Made by a program: the position numbers and the translations under genes. A DNA stretch of 64,000 nucleotides from Lates calcarifer (taxonomy: Eukaryota; Chordata; Actinopteri; Centropomidae): assembly GCF_001640805.2 (NCBI RefSeq), contig NC_066849.1, positions 23,192,020 through 23,256,019 of the forward strand. Direction: 5' to 3'. Positions 1-10,099 of the stretch are shown here, piece after piece. The notes below the pieces were generated by a model. It saw only the letters and a list, made by a program, of their open reading frames with translations. It was not told the DNA's origin and made no database searches. Every line of letters begins with the position of its first letter. Position 1 is the stretch's first letter.

Positions 1-3000
1 AAAAAATGTCATAGTATAGTAGGCTTCAAAAAATGGTCAAAAAAGTCATAGTATAGTAAGGCATGAAAAATTTCATAATAAAGTAAGGCGTGAAAAATGG
101 TCAAAAAATGTCATAGTATAGCAAGGTGTGAAAAATGTTTAAAAAATGTCATAGTATAGCAAGGTGTGAAAAATGGTCAAAAAATGTCATAGTATAGTAA
201 AAATGGTCAAAAAATGTCATAGTGTAGTAGGGCTTCAAAAATAGTCAAAAAATGTCATAATATAGTAAGGTAATGAAAAATGGTCAAAAAAGTCATAGTA
301 TAGTAGGGCTTCAAAATAGTCAAAAAATGTCATAGTATAGCAAGGTGTGAAAATGGTCAAAAAATGTCATAGTATAGTTGGGTCAATGGTCAAATCATAT
401 GTGTAGGTCAAAAAAAATGTCATAATATAGTAAGTATGAAAGGTCTCATAAGTAATAGTCAAAAAATGTCATAGTATACAAGGTGTGAAAAATGGTCAAA
501 AAATGTCATAGTATAGTAGGCTTCAAAATGGTCAAAAAGTCATAGTATAGTAAGGCATGAAAAATTTCATAATAAGTAAGGCGTGAAAATGGTCAAAAAA
601 GTCATAGTATAGTAGGGCTTCAAAAATAGTCAAAAAATGTCATAGTATAGCAAGGTGTGAAAAATGGTCAAAAAATGTCATAGTATAGTTGGGTTTCAAA
701 AATGGTCAAAAAATGTCATAGTGTAGTAGGGCTCAAAAATAGTCAAAAAATGTCATAGTATAGCAAGGTGTGAAAAATGGTCAAAAAATGTCATAGTATA
801 GTAAGGCTTCAAAAATGGTCAAAAAGTCATAGTATAGTAAGGCATGAAAAATTTCATAATAAAGTAAGGCGTGAAAATGGTCAAAAAATGTCATAGTATA
901 GTAAGGTATGAAAAATGGTCAAAAAAGTCATAGTATAGTCAAAAATGGTCAAAAATGTCATAATAGTAAAGTGTGAAAAATGGTCAAAAGTATAGCAAGG
1001 TGTGAAAAATGGTAAAAAAATGTCATAGTATAGTAGGGCTTCAAAAATGTCAAAAATGTCATAATATAGTAAGGTATCAAAAATGGTCAAAAAAGTCATA
1101 GTATAGTTAGGTATGTAAAATGGTCAAAAAAAGTCATAGTACTAGTAGGGCTTCAAAAATAGTCAAAAAATGTCATAGTATAGTAGGGCTTCAAAAATGG
1201 TCAAAAAATGTCATAGTATAGCAAGGTGTGAAAAATGGTCAAAAAATGTCATAGTATAGTAGGGTTTCAAAAATAGTCAAAAAATGTCATAATATAGTAA
1301 GGTATGAAAAATGGTCAAAAAAGTCATAGTATAGTTAGGTATGTAAAATGGTCAAAAAAAGTCATAGTATAGTAGGGCTTCAAAAATGGTCAAAAAATGT
1401 CATAGTATAGCAAGGTGTGAAAAATGGTCAAAAAATGTCATAGTATAGTAGGGCTTCAAAATAGTCAAAAAATGTCATAGTATAGCAAGGTGTGAAAAAT
1501 GGTCAAAAAAGTCATAGTATAGTAGGGCTTCAAAAATAGTAAAAAAATGTCATAATATAGTAAGGCATGAAAAATTTCATAATTAAGTAAGGCGTGAAAA
1601 ATGGTCAAAAAATGTCACTATATAATAAGGTATGAAAAATGGTTAAAAAATGTCATAGTATAGCAAAGGTGTGAAAAATGGTCAAAAATGTCATAGTATA
1701 GTTGGGTTTCAAAAATGGTCAAAAAAATGTCATAGTGTAGTAGGGCTTCAAAAATAGTCAAAAAATGTCATAGTATAGCAAGGTGTGAAAAATGGTCAAA
1801 AAATGTCATAGTATAGTAGGGCTTCAAAAATGGTCAAAAAAGTCATAGTATAGTAAGGCATGAAAAATTTCATAATAAAGTAAGGCGTGAAAAATGGTCA
1901 AAAAATGTCATAGTATAGTAGGGCTTCAAAAATAGTCAAAAAATGTCATAGTATAGCAAGGTGTGAAAAATGGTCAAAAAATGTCATAGTATAGTAGGGC
2001 TTCAAAAATGGTCAAAAAAGTCATAGTATAGTAAGGCATGAAAAATTTCATAATAAAGTAAGGCGTGAAAAATGGTCAAAAAATGTCATAGTATAGTAAG
2101 GTATGAAAAATGGTCAAAAAAGTCATAGTATAGAAAGGCGTCAAAAATGGTCAAAAAATGTCATACTATAGTAAAGTGTGAAAAATGGTCAAAAAATGTC
2201 ATAGTATAGCAAGGTGTGAAAAAATGGTCAAAAAATGTCATAATATAGTAAGGTATGAAAAATGGTCAAAAAAGTCATAGTATAGTTAGGTATGTAAAAT
2301 GGTCAAAAAAGTCATAGTATAGTAGGGCTTCAAAAATAGTCAAAAAATGTCATAGTATACCAAGGTGTGAAAAATGGTCAAAAAATGTCATAGTATAGTA
2401 GGGCTTCAAAAATAGTCAAAAAATGTCATAATATAGTAAGGTATGAAAAATGGTCAAAAAAGTCATAGTATAGTTAGGTATGTAAAATGGTCAAAAAAAG
2501 TCATAGTATAGTAGGGCTTCAAAAATAGTCAAAAAATGTCATAGTATAGTAGGGCTTCAAAAATAGTCAAAAAATGTCATAGTATAGCAAGGTGTGAAAA
2601 ATGGTCAAAAAATGTCATAGTATAGTAGGGTTTCAAAAATAGTCAAAAAATGTCATAATATAGTAAGGTATGAAAAATGGTCAAAAAAGTCATAGTATAG
2701 TTAGGTATGTAAAATGGTCAAAAAAAGTCATAGTATAGTAGGGCTTCAAAAATGGTCAAAAAATGTCATAGTATAGCAAGGTGTGAAAAATGGTCAAAAA
2801 ATGTCATAGTATAGTAGGGCTTCAAAAATAGTCAAAAAATGTCATAGTATAGCAAGGTGTGAAAAATGGTCAAAAAATGTCATAGTATAGTAGGGCTTCA
2901 AAAATAGTAAAAAAATGTCATAATATAGTAAGGCATGAAAAATTTCATAATAAAGTAAGGCGTGAAAAATGGTCAAAAAATGTCACTATATAATAAGGTA

Positions 3001-5370
3001 TGAAAAATGGTTAAAAAATGTCATAGTATAGCAAGGTGTGAAAAATGGTCAAAAAATGTCATAGTATAGTTGGGTTTCAAAAATGGTCAAAAAATGTCAT
3101 AGTGTAGTAGGGCTTCAAAAATAGTCAAAAAATGTCATAATATAGTAAGGTATGAAAAATGGTCAAAAAAGTCATAGTATAGTAGGGCTTCAAAAATAGT
3201 CAAAAAATGTCATAGTATAGCAAGGTGTGAAAAATGGTCAAAAAAGTCATAGTATAGTAGGGCTTCAAAAATAGTCAAAAAATGTCATAGTATAGCAAGG
3301 TGTGAAAAATGGTCAAAAAATGTCATAGTATAGTAGGGCTTCAAAAATGGTCAAAAAAGTCATAGTATAGTAAGGCATGAAAAATTTCATAATAAAGTAA
3401 GGCGTGAAAAATGGTCAAAAAATGTCATAGTATAGAAGGTGAAATGTCAAAAGTATAGTAAAGGTTGAAAAATGGTCAAAAAATGTCATAGTATATCAAA
3501 TGTCATAGTATAGTAAGGTTGAAAAAATGGTCAAAAAAGTCATAGTATAGTAAGGTATGAAAATGGTCAAAAAATGTCATAGTATAGTAAGGCGTCAAAA
3601 ATGGTCAAAAAATGTCATAGTATAGTAAGTGTGAAAAATGGTCAAAAAATGTCATAGTATAGCAAGGTGTGAAAAATGGTCAAAAAATGTCATAGTATAG
3701 TAGGGCTTCAAAAATAGTCAAAAAATGTCATAGATATAGTAAGGTCATGAAAAATGGTCAAAAAATGTCATAGTATAGTAGGGTATGAAAATGGTCAAAA
3801 AAGTCATAGTATAGTAGGGTATGAAAAATAGGTCAAAAAATGTCATAGTATAGTAGGCTTCAAAATGGTCAAAAAATGTCATAGTATAGCAAGGTGTGAA
3901 AAATGGTCAAAAAATGTCATAGTATAGGGTTTCAAAAATGGTCAAAAAATGTCATAGTATAGTAGGGCTTCAAAAATAGTCAAAAAATGTCATAGTATAG
4001 TAAGGTGTTGAAAAATGGTCAAAAAAATGTCATAGTATAGTAGGGCTTCAAAAATGCAAAAATGTGTCATGAAAAATTCATATAAAGTAAGGCGTGAAAA
4101 ATGGTCAAAAAATGTCATAGTATAGTAGGGCTTCAAAAATAGTCAAAAAATGTCATAGTATAGCAAGGTGTGAAAAATGGTCAAAAAATGTCATAGTATA
4201 GTAGGGCTTCAAAAATGGTCAAAAAAGTCATATATAGTAAGGCATGAAAAATGTCATCATAAAGTAAGGCGTGAAAAATGGTCAAAAAATGTCATAGTAT
4301 AGTAAGGTATGAAAAATGGTCAAAAAAGTCATAGTATAGTAGGGCTTCAAAAATAGTCAAAAAATGTCATAGTATAGCAAGGTGTGAAAAATGGTCAAAA
4401 AGTCATAGTATAGTAAGATGTAAAAAATAAGTAAAAAATGTCAAAAAATGTCATAATAAAGTAAGGTATGAAAAATGGTCAAAAAATGTCATAGTATAGT
4501 TAAGGTATGTAAAAATGGTCAAAAAAATGTCATAGTATAGTAGGGCTTCAAAAATAGTCAAAAAAATGTCATAGTATAGCAAGGTGTGAAAAATGTCAAA
4601 AAAAAATAGGTTCAAAAAGTAAAAATGTCATATATAGTAAGATGATTCAATAAAGTAAAGGTGAAAAATGGTCAAAAAATGTCATATATAATAAGGTATG
4701 AAAAATGGTAAAAAATCATAGTATAGTAGGGCTTCAAAAATGGTCAAAAAATGTCATAGTATAGTAAGGTGTGAAAAATGGTCAAAAAATGTCATAGTAT
4801 AGTAGGGTTCAAAAATAGTCAAAAAATGTCATAATATAGTAAGGTATGAAAAATGGTCAAAAAAGTCATAGTATAGTAGGTATGTAAAAATGGTCAAAAA
4901 AAGTCATAGTATAGTAGGGCTTCAAAAATGGTCAAAAAATGTCATAATATAGTAAGGTATGAAAAATGGTCAAAAAAGTCATAGTATAGTAGGGCTTCAA
5001 AAATGGTCAAAAAATGTCATAGTATAGCAAGGTGTGAAAAATGGTCAAAAAATGTCATAGTATAGTAGGGCTTCAAAAATAGTCAAAAAATGTCATAATA
5101 TAGTAAGGCATGAAAAATTTCATAATAAAGTAAGGCGTGAAAAATGGTCAAAAAATGTCACTATATAATAAGGTATGAAAAATAGTCAAAAAATGTCATA
5201 ATATAGTAAGGCATGAAAAATTTCATAATAAAGCAAGGTGTGAAAAATGTCATAATAAAGTAAGGCGTGAAAAATGGTCAAAAAAGTCATAGTGTAGTAG
5301 GGCTTCAAAAATAGTCAAAAAATGTCATAGTATGGTGAGGTGTGAAAAATGGTTAAAAAATGTCAGGGAA
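1..5370. repeat. AT-rich satellite / minisatellite array (38-bp monomers)
   Basis: The stretch is an almost unbroken tandem array of about 140 copies of a monomer near 38 bp. Each monomer combines a conserved half (GGTCAAAAAATGTCATAGTA) with a variable half that comes in recognisable types: GCAAGGTGTG, TAGGGCTTC, TTAGGTATGT and TAAGGCATG...TTTCATAATAAAG. The order of types repeats over about 1,367 bp (36 monomers). For example the rare block TCACTATATAATAAGG occurs at 1615 and 2983, and AGGGTTTC at 1261 and 2627. The array is degenerate near 3430-3560 and 4560-4640 and starts before the window. Short open frames in it, such as 881-1099 minus, are translated repeat and not genes. The array is probably pericentromeric or subtelomeric satellite. 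Confidence 0.95.
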
Positions 5371-5378
5371 ATTGGCTG

Positions 5379-5396
5379 TAACCCTAACCCTAACCC
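5379..5396. repeat. Telomere-like (TAACCC)3 at the satellite edge
   Basis: Three perfect copies of the vertebrate telomere hexamer, C-rich strand on plus, lie within about 15 bp of the last recognisable satellite monomer. A second short match, CCCTAACCCT, lies at 6011-6020. Interstitial telomeric repeats beside satellite are common in fish subtelomeres and at old fusion or break points. Confidence 0.85.
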
Positions 5397-5482
5397 GCGG
5401 CTACAAATATTGACTTTCATACAATATTAAACAGATTGGCAAAATATTCAGTGTTCAGAAATATTTATTTGAGTAAGATAAT

Positions 5483-5703
5483 TCAGTGTTGCAGCAGCAA
5501 AAATAGAAAAAGGCATAATACAAACAAGACAAGATATAAGATAATGTATAACAATATGAACAGTATAAACAGGACTATGTACACAGTAATAAATTGGAGT
5601 ACTGATATTGATATTGCATTTGAAATAGCAAAATACCAAAATGAAATGATGAACAGAACATGTGTTCTTGTCTCTCCAGGAGAAGACGACAGCAGCTGAA
5701 GAC
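5483..5703 (-). CDS. Possible terminal exon of an unrecognised small gene (hydrophobic tail)
   Basis: On the minus strand an acceptor (pyrimidine-rich, ending CACTTCAG) is followed by an open frame of 72 codons and a TGA. It begins GLQLLSSSPGETRTHVL and then becomes almost entirely hydrophobic (V, L, I, F), as a membrane segment would. A minus-strand AATAAA lies at 5464-5469, about 14 nt after the stop. The phase (1 carried in) fits the candidate exon at 6735-6796. The hydrophobic run may simply reflect T-rich DNA, so coding is unproven. I recognise no family. Confidence 0.25.
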
Positions 5704-6734
5704 CTGAAGTGGATGAAAGAAAACAAAAGAGGCTGTTAATTGGATAAAAGACCTCCACCATCTCACTACTGTAAACAGTGTTGGTTTCCTGTTGTTCAAG
5801 TCAAAACACCTTGTTTTTCTCTACCATCTGTAATGTAGTCATGGGCACATTTTCCAAAGACTAATATGTCTTTATTAAGCACCTGTGAGAACATTCAAGT
5901 GCTTATGATGTAACTATTTAATTAATAATTGTATCACAAGCAGTTAAATGATCACAAAGATGCTCAGTAGACATGTTCTTCTCTGGAAAATGTGCTCATA
6001 AATACACTGACCCTAACCCTATCTAATGAGTGTTTCCTTGTGGTTAAATGTTTGGAATTAACTTTGCTGTGAGTTGTTAAATGTCTGGAATAAAGTCAAT
6101 TCTCTACTTTGAAACTGATGTTGTATAAATTATTTTATTTCCCAGAGCTATTTTTCAACACTTTGAAAATGTATATTTTTTTTAAAGGTTTTTAATATAT
6201 TTTAAAGGCTTTACACTTGTTTTGAGTTTGATAGTTATTGTTTAGACCTTTTTTTAAAGTTCAAATTTTATTTTTTACAGGTTTCATGCTTAATTTTTGG
6301 ACCTATTTTTAAAGGATGAGTACTAAATGTTTTAACTTCATTTATCAAATCTGTGTGTTTAAGTGTTTTATCCCTTTTTTAGACCTATTCTAAAGGTTTG
6401 AAATGTACTTTTTTAAAGGTTCCTATTTATTTTTACACATTTTTGCAGGTTTTACATAAAAACATTATAGGTTTTATACATAATATTTGACGGTTTTCAA
6501 TTTTTTTTATACTTATTTCTTAAAAGGTTTTCTATTCAAAACTATGGTTCTCTATTTTGTTTTTTTATATATATTTGTTCTACATAGACTTTTTACAGCT
6601 ACATGGTTGAAAAATACTAATTAAAACTAATAAGTTACAGTTAGTGCTATTTGTTCCAGACAAGAGGCTTTAAAATGTCAAACAGCAGCTGAGATAATGA
6701 CAGAGTCTGACTGAAAAGAATAAATAACACTGAC
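5704..6734. other. AT-rich non-coding stretch
   Basis: It holds many degenerate short blocks of the form T-rich / AAAGGTTT between about 6180 and 6560, and the second telomere-like match at 6011-6020. I see no convincing gene. It would be an intron if the candidate minus-strand transcript is real. Confidence 0.5.
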
Positions 6735-6796
6735 CTTCTCGAAACATCTTGATGTCTGTCTCTTCTCTCTGTGATTTAATGGTTGAAGTTTGAATC
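6735..6796 (-). CDS. Possible internal exon, unrecognised gene
   Basis: The minus-strand segment is bounded by CCACAG on its upstream side and GTCAGT on its downstream side. It is 62 nt long and enters with two bases carried over. It reads IQTSTIKSQREETDIKMFRE in a frame continuous with the candidate exons at 7237-7315 and 5483-5703. The product is hydrophilic and resembles no domain I know. Confidence 0.27.
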
Positions 6797-7236
6797 CTGT
6801 GGAGAAAAACACAACAAACATTAATATAAAGATGTGACTTTTCACATCAAAATAAAAGCACAGACACTTTCTGGGTACTGAACTTCAAACTATCAAAAGA
6901 AAGAGAATTAAAAAAAACAATAAATCTAAAAAAAAACCTGAGTGGGGAGTAACTGGTTCTGGACTAATCAGAACTAGTCCAAGAGTTAACTGAGCTGAAT
7001 AAGTTCTTCACATTTTTTTGATTCACTGTACTAGTGAGAAAGATTTGGGGGGGGCTGATGTTCAAATTCATCATTTTCTCTGAACTGTACATTCATGATG
7101 AAAACAAACTTTAATAATGAGTGAAGTCTTTTGTGACAAATCAAACTATTCAGACTTCAGATCAATTACCAAAAATAAACAATTAAATGTCAGTGCTCTG
7201 TGTTGGACAGTTGATGTAAAGCTGTTTGTGAATTAC

Positions 7237-7315
7237 CTGGAGGCCTCAGTCCTGGTTTCAAAGAACTTCTTCATTACACAAAGACTGTCTGTGATCATGG
7301 ATGAAGTGGTGACAT
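7237..7315 (-). CDS. Possible internal exon, unrecognised gene
   Basis: The segment is 79 nt, minus strand, with acceptor TTTACTCCAG and donor GTAATT. In the frame that joins its neighbours it reads VTTSSMITDSLCVMKKFFE and ends in an arginine split across the junction. The first usable Met in this frame is at 7296-7298, so the exons further upstream may be 5' UTR. Another frame stops within the exon. Confidence 0.28.
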
Positions 7316-7863
7316 CTGGAGTAAATAAAAAGAGAAATATGCAAAGGAAAATGATCAATACACTATGACCTATTCCTCATCAACAGTTTAACCCCAAAAC
7401 ATGGATAAATATTCAACATTACAGCTGAATCAAATTTTGATATGTGACAATAAACATGGTCTGTTTACTGTCACATATGACAAGAAAAGGCATCAATAAA
7501 GCTTAAATTTCTATATTAATTATTGTCAACCAATCACTGGAGGAATCATGTATATTACTGTGAACTGCATAGTAAAAACTTTCACTTAAGGAAACTTTTG
7601 AAAGCAGTGATGTCACCTGTGGCATTTTAAATTATACTTCAATCCACAGGCAGAAAATTTACTGAACTATTTGAGTTTTAAAAAATTATTATAACTAGTA
7701 CTATTTTCTGGCAATTTATAGACACTATTAATCACATATTATTATAGTCAATACTTAACTTATGAAATGCTAAGGATTTAAACAATAACACTACTATTAC
7801 TAAAATGAATAATTCAGCTCATCAACACGTTATTCAGACTGGGTAAATCTTAAGGACACATAC

Positions 7864-7927
7864 CTGTTTGGTCTGTAAGGTGAGAGCTGGTGTTTCTGTC
7901 CAGGCTGCAGCAGCTGAATGAGTAAAC
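7864..7927 (-). CDS. Possible upstream exon, unrecognised gene
   Basis: The segment is 64 nt, minus strand, between TTTTCCAG and GTATGT. All three frames are open across it. One reads VYSFSCCSLDRNTSSHLTDQ and joins in phase to 7237-7315; another continues from the ATG-containing frame at 9461-9590. Coding status therefore cannot be decided from sequence alone. Confidence 0.27.
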
Positions 7928-8254
7928 CTGGAAAACACAAGTTCAACATTTGAAAAACAAATAACCTCATTGATGAGGAGTAGTTCACCTCCAAAACTTG
8001 AACAGTGTAGAAGAATACAACACTGAAATGACTTTATTGATGTCAAAGAGAAAAGCAATTTTTAAAATAGCTCTTATAATAATTTCAGTAACAGTAATCT
8101 CAGCTCATACATTGTGACCTACTCTTGAGGCTTAAAACTTGTGGAGGGGCAGTGGAGTTTGAATCTAGTTTTCAAGCTCAATAAGGTCCCAAGTCACCAC
8201 AAACAATTTTCTAATCAATATATATACAACAGGGGATCAATGGATGGTTATGGA

Positions 8255-9000
8255 CAGATTACTACAACAAAGCTACAAAGACACACAAAACGACAGAGAC
8301 AAAAAAACCTGAGGCGCAAAAAGATCACAATGAGATGCTTAACTGCCATACTGCGACACAAAATGGGCACAAAGAAACTTTAAATGACCAGGAATACACA
8401 CAAAACGTCAAAGACACAATATGATGCAAAACAACCACAAAGAAGCTGGCCGTAAGATATAAAACAGCCAGCTAGAGATGCAAAACGATGCAATACCACT
8501 GCAAACAGACAAAAATGATCACATCGACATGATAATCCGCCGTAAACTGACTTAAAAATGACCAAAATGGAGCACAAAATTACAAAGCAAAGCAAATGTA
8601 TGCAGATTAATTATCAGGAGATGCAAACTGAGCCGTAAAGAGACAGACTACTGAACAGTTACCACCCACCATAGCTCATGTCAGGGACACTTTGGTCAGA
8701 AACATCAACACACTTTAACCCACGCAAATAAAAACGACGGTAATAAGGAAACTCCCCCACAGACATCATTGAATGATAAGGCTAATGCTAACGCTCGACG
8801 CTAATGCTGACGCTCGCCACCAATGCTAATGCTAACACCCAGGTGTATAACAGCCAGGTAGAGACGCAAAATGATAAAAAAATGACCACTGATAGACACA
8901 TACCGATGAGAACGACATGATAAACCACCATAAACGGAGTTAAAAATGACCAAGATGGAACACAAAATGACAAAGAGACGCCAAATGTTGGTACAAATAC
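8255..9000. repeat. Degenerate ACAAAANGACCACAAAG-type minisatellite
   Basis: Between about 8255 and 8600, and again at about 8865-9000, short blocks such as GACACAAAATG, GCAAAACAACCACAAAG and AAAAATGACCAAAATGGA recur at spacings near 18-20 bp. They are separated by an unrelated stretch. Decayed arrays of this kind are common in fish genomes. Open frames here are A-rich repeat translated by chance. Confidence 0.6.
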
Positions 9001-9215
9001 AAACAGGTATTTACACACATTACCAAGAGCCCGTTAGGTGCCCACAAGTCATGCCAGGGACACCTCAGTCACAGAAACACAAACACACTCTTACCCACGC
9101 GATATAAATGACTGAAAATATTAATATTAAAAGACATCATTGCAGGGTAATGCTAATGCTAGCACTCGCCGCCAATACTACGCCTATCCGATAATGCTAA
9201 TACTAACGCTAGTAG
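8508..9215. repeat. Diverged tandem duplication, unit about 372 bp
   Basis: Segment 8508-8840 is repeated, diverged, at about 8893-9215. Matching landmarks include CGACATGATAA, CACAAAATNACAAAG, the pair TCAGGGACAC (8681) / CCAGGGACAC (9054), and GACATCATTG (8763 and 9133) followed by GCTAATGCTAAC-type repeats. The offset is about 370-373 bp throughout. Confidence 0.7.
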
Positions 9216-9650
9216 CTATGTTTGCCTTACCTTCACGCCACAGGTGTGTTCGGCGTCCAGTCTCACTCGTGTTCGACAAAAAGCAGCTCCAGAGTTTGTT
9301 TGAGAACCAGACCTCTTCGACAACGGCATTCTCTCACAGTACTAGCAAACAGAAGCACTCTTTCAAACTTGGTGTAAATCTGTTTCCGGATTTGTTTCTC
9401 CGCCTCTCTGCGCTGCACCGATAATGCTAATGCTAACGCTAGTCGCTATGTTTGCCTTACCTTCGCGCCGCAGTGTGTGTTCGGCGTCCAGTCTCACGCC
9501 TGTTCGACAAAAAGCAGCTCCAGAGTTTGTCTGAGCATCCAGACCTCTTCGACAACGGTATTCTCTCACAGTACTGGCAAACAGAAGCACTGTTTCAAAC
9601 TTGGTTTAAATCTGTTTTCCGGCTTTCTTTCTCCGCCTCTCTGCGCTCCT
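9187..9650. repeat. Tandem duplication, unit about 231 bp, GC-richer
   Basis: Two adjacent copies, about 9189-9418 and 9419-9650, share long near-identical runs such as GACAAAAAGCAGCTCCAGAG and TTCTCCGCCTCTCTGCGCT, at an offset of 230-232 bp. On the minus strand each copy holds the same potential 5' splice site, AAG/GTAAGG, with exon edges at 9231 and 9461. The duplication may have doubled a first exon. Confidence 0.8.
9461..9590 (-). CDS. Possible first exon (copy 2) of the unrecognised minus-strand gene
   Basis: An ATG at 9588-9590 opens a frame beginning MLLFASTVREYRCRRG and running to GAAG, followed by the donor GTAAGGC. Spliced to 7864-7927 it stays open, then stops inside 7237-7315. 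The equivalent frame in copy 1 (donor at 9229-9230) stops early. The region lies just downstream, in minus orientation, of a CCAAT/ETS cluster, as a first exon would. It may be 5' UTR or non-coding RNA. Confidence 0.25.
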
Positions 9651-9659
9651 CCCAGAGAA

Positions 9660-9745
9660 TAATAGCCAATGACCAGACACTTCCGGCCAATGACGACATA
9701 CGTTAGCATTGGCAGAAAAACGCTGATTGGCCGCTCTGATTCCCA
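9660..9745. promoter_or_regulatory. CCAAT / ETS cluster, possible divergent promoter
   Basis: Within 80 bp the plus strand shows CCAAT at 9667 and 9691, an ETS-type CACTTCCGG between them, and an inverted CCAAT (ATTGG) near 9726. There is no clear TATA box. The block sits between the duplicated candidate first exon on the minus side and a CpG-containing stretch on the plus side that ends in CCTGAG/GTAAAA near 9834. This is the pattern of a CpG-type bidirectional promoter, but no transcript is known to me. Confidence 0.4.
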
Positions 9746-10099
9746 TTCATAGCCCACCCTAAGGTAAAGTTTGGAGGCCATTTTGACGGGGTTTGTCGGT
9801 CAGTTCCTCGCAAAACAACTTTAGATACCCTGAGGTAAAAGCTTCTTGTGATTTCTCGGTCTGATCGATCAGAGCAACCGTGAATGACGAAAACAGGCTG
9901 TGATGGTGTTTCTTGTGGAGAATCACCGTCCATGATGCTCTGCTGATGAGGGTTCTTCTTCTTGAGTTTCCCGCAGACGAGACACATTGCTGCCTCCCAC
10001 AGGTTGGAATCAGATTGCAGTTTGGAGTGAGTATTTCCATAAATGTAAATCGTGCTGAGGCGATGCAGTCAAATGTCGTTTATGTTGGGCCTTGGTAAC

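Noticed and set aside
881..1099. 72-codon minus-strand open frame in the satellite
   Set aside because: It is a translation of the 38-bp repeat (recurring TFLTIF) with no coding features.
1..5370. CRISPR-like array
   Set aside because: The repeats have no unique spacers, are contiguous 38-bp monomers, and the genome is vertebrate.
9703..9987. 94-codon minus-strand frame starting MCLVCGKLKKKNPHQQ
   Set aside because: It crosses the CCAAT/ETS promoter-like block, and a second long minus frame overlaps it; no homology recognised, so not called as a gene.
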